NCBI GenBank assembly: GCA_008931825.1 | Contig: QXVZ01008428.1 | Coordinates: 1 to 59,207 of the forward strand | Source: Phallusia fumigata | Taxonomy: Eukaryota; Chordata; Ascidiacea; Phlebobranchia; Ascidiidae | DNA length: 59,207 bases | Direction: 5' to 3' | Part shown: positions 57,804 to 59,207 of the stretch, piece by piece | Layout: every line of letters starts with the position of its first letter | Position numbering within the stretch: position 1 is the stretch's first letter | Notes under the pieces: generated by a model | The model's database searches: none | The model's input: only the letters and a program-made list of their open reading frames with translations | What the model was told of the DNA's origin: nothing | Translations under genes and position numbers: made by a program

Positions 57804-59207
57804 AAACTCCGGTCGTTCACGTGTTTTAATCCCCACTAAAGTATGTGCTCCGTGTTTCGGCTTTCCGCGTAATCCCGGTTTGATCAAAATCCTCGCGTTT
57901 TTAACTCTGATGTACAATACACAAACCGCTCAAGGGCTGCGCTAACATATAGTTTCCTTTTAACTTTCACTCTGACAAAGTGCTATTCTGACTCGTGTAA
58001 CTTATGACTTGGTGGTTTGAGATTAGGGTTGAAGCGGGCTAACGACTGTCTAATATTCGTATAAATAGATGCCAAAACCGACTTTCAGTTGGACAGTCTG
58101 TTACGAAAGGTCATTTACCTCTACTCATGTTTCTGGTCAATTCGCTATTGTCCTGCGCCTTTCGATCCCAAACCACTTGATATCACCCACTGTGTCCACA
58201 AAGCGTTGGAACNGAGGCTGGGGCGGTTAATGGGCCAATCTGCGAATCCTTCATCGCTTTGCTTTGCTTCGCCGCCTATCCTTTGTCGTCCCCCTGACGG
58301 ATGGAAACAGTTGACAGTGATTAATCACAATTAAAGTCGGCAAGACGAAATCAGATGTGGCTTTTGTGCTGCGCTTTTTTTCTGGTCTTCCGGGGGTGAC
58401 TTCCATATGTCACTCGGAGATAAACGAATTTGCTGGCTGTTGTTGTGCCAGCCACTCCCCTGTTACACAAATTTCAGTTTCAAATCTAATTTTGGTTTGT
58501 TTAAATGATTTTGTAAATATTTTAGGAGTGCATTTGTCTTAACGTCTGAAAAAGGCGGTCGTATAGTGTTTGTTGTTGCGTAACTCGTCAAGTTTTGTCC
58601 TGGTGTATTATATCTGCCAGAATTGTTTAGCCTGTACAACAGAAAATTTAGTTTGGGAATGATAACATTTTTTACGTTGTTAATTTCGCAAGTTCCTTAA
58701 AACAATTTTCGTTTAATGTTTCTTCGCAAAAACTGAACATATTCCAGTTTTCAGCCAATTCCCAAGGTCCTAAAAAATGCGTTGGTAAACCGATCTGCCA
58801 CCAGTGCTTGCTGTGAGCTCATTCATCATAGTCAACGTGCGCTTTGAAGTCACTGGGACCATTGCTTCCCTTATTCCCTGGCCCTCCCTCTCTTGTTCAA
58901 AAACTCTTTCGACAGCATGAAATTGCTTGAAAGAACGAGGTGGACCAAATGCTGTTTTTAAACAAACCTAAATTCGAGTTTCAGTTTACGTAACTTTTGG
59001 TTACATAGTTCAACTTTTATTAATGTCCAAACTTTTACATTTGATTGCTACCGATTTTTTTACGTCAAAAATTGTGTTTGCAGTCTGTAAAAGCTCCGCT
59101 TCTGGTCGTTTAAACACTAATTAAATGCGATGATGCCTTTGTACGCGAATTAACAGGCATCTGATAAGAGACAGCGTAAAATTGAAATAATCCCAGTATG
59201 CACTGAT

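Larger units (their letters stand above)
50103..59207. other. Region upstream of Hox3, no confirmed gene
   Basis: No homeobox or other domain is visible in 9.1 kb, so Hox4 is not within this distance or only its tail is present. A PBX-HOX-like TGATTGAT lies at 51181-51188, about 1.1 kb upstream of the Hox3 start. The right half holds three Ns and duplicated contig ends, so order and copy number there are unreliable. A possible last exon of an upstream minus-strand gene ends at 53117. Confidence 0.5.

Noticed and set aside
50103..59207. mir-10 or another Hox-cluster microRNA upstream of Hox3
   Set aside because: I looked for the mir-10 seed region (ACCCTGTAGATC) on both strands by eye and did not see it; a short hairpin could be missed.

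Overview
This 59 kb window looks like part of an ascidian (tunicate) Hox cluster, most likely Ciona or a close relative. The evidence is chordate-type Hox2 and Hox3 genes with an intron inside each homeobox, compact gene spacing, an AT-rich background, and allele-like duplicated blocks joined by single N characters, as expected from assembling a highly polymorphic outbred animal. The species call is an inference. Gene models were built by eye from splice sites and codon phase.

All four genes I can support are on the minus strand. From right to left (5' to 3') they are: Hox3 (50102..42984, six coding exons, 751 aa); Hox2 (33918..20335, three coding exons, 917 aa, with a 10.1 kb first intron); a STAC-family gene with a C1 zinc finger and SH3 domains (13124..5525, twelve coding exons, 750 aa); and the 5' part of a multi-exon helical-repeat gene that runs off the left edge (about 3515..14), for which separase (ESPL1) is my best but unproven guess. 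Every exon junction in the four models keeps the reading frame.

Hox3 and Hox2 lie in canonical order and orientation. Hox1 does not follow Hox2: the next genes are STAC and the separase-like gene. Human STAC3, ESPL1 and HOXC are all on 12q13, so this neighbourhood may be an old chordate linkage.

Non-coding sequence: the Hox2 first intron, the Hox3-Hox2 spacer and the region 3' of Hox2 carry TALE/Hox-type motifs. These include two copies of the 15-mer TGATTGACAGGCGAG, a MEIS plus PBX-HOX cluster near 29.5 kb, and an overlapping PBX-HOX site at 41.05 kb. A 15-mer near the Hox2 TATA-like box recurs beside the intronic cluster. These are candidate cis-regulatory modules.

Assembly caution: single Ns occur at 2881, 11823, 12938, 14865, 53725, 57267 and 58213. 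Most are flanked by near-identical blocks, so several apparent duplications, including a 1.9 kb block and the STAC C1 exon, are probably uncollapsed haplotypes or unmerged contig ends. I see no CRISPR array, rRNA, convincing tRNA or intact transposon.
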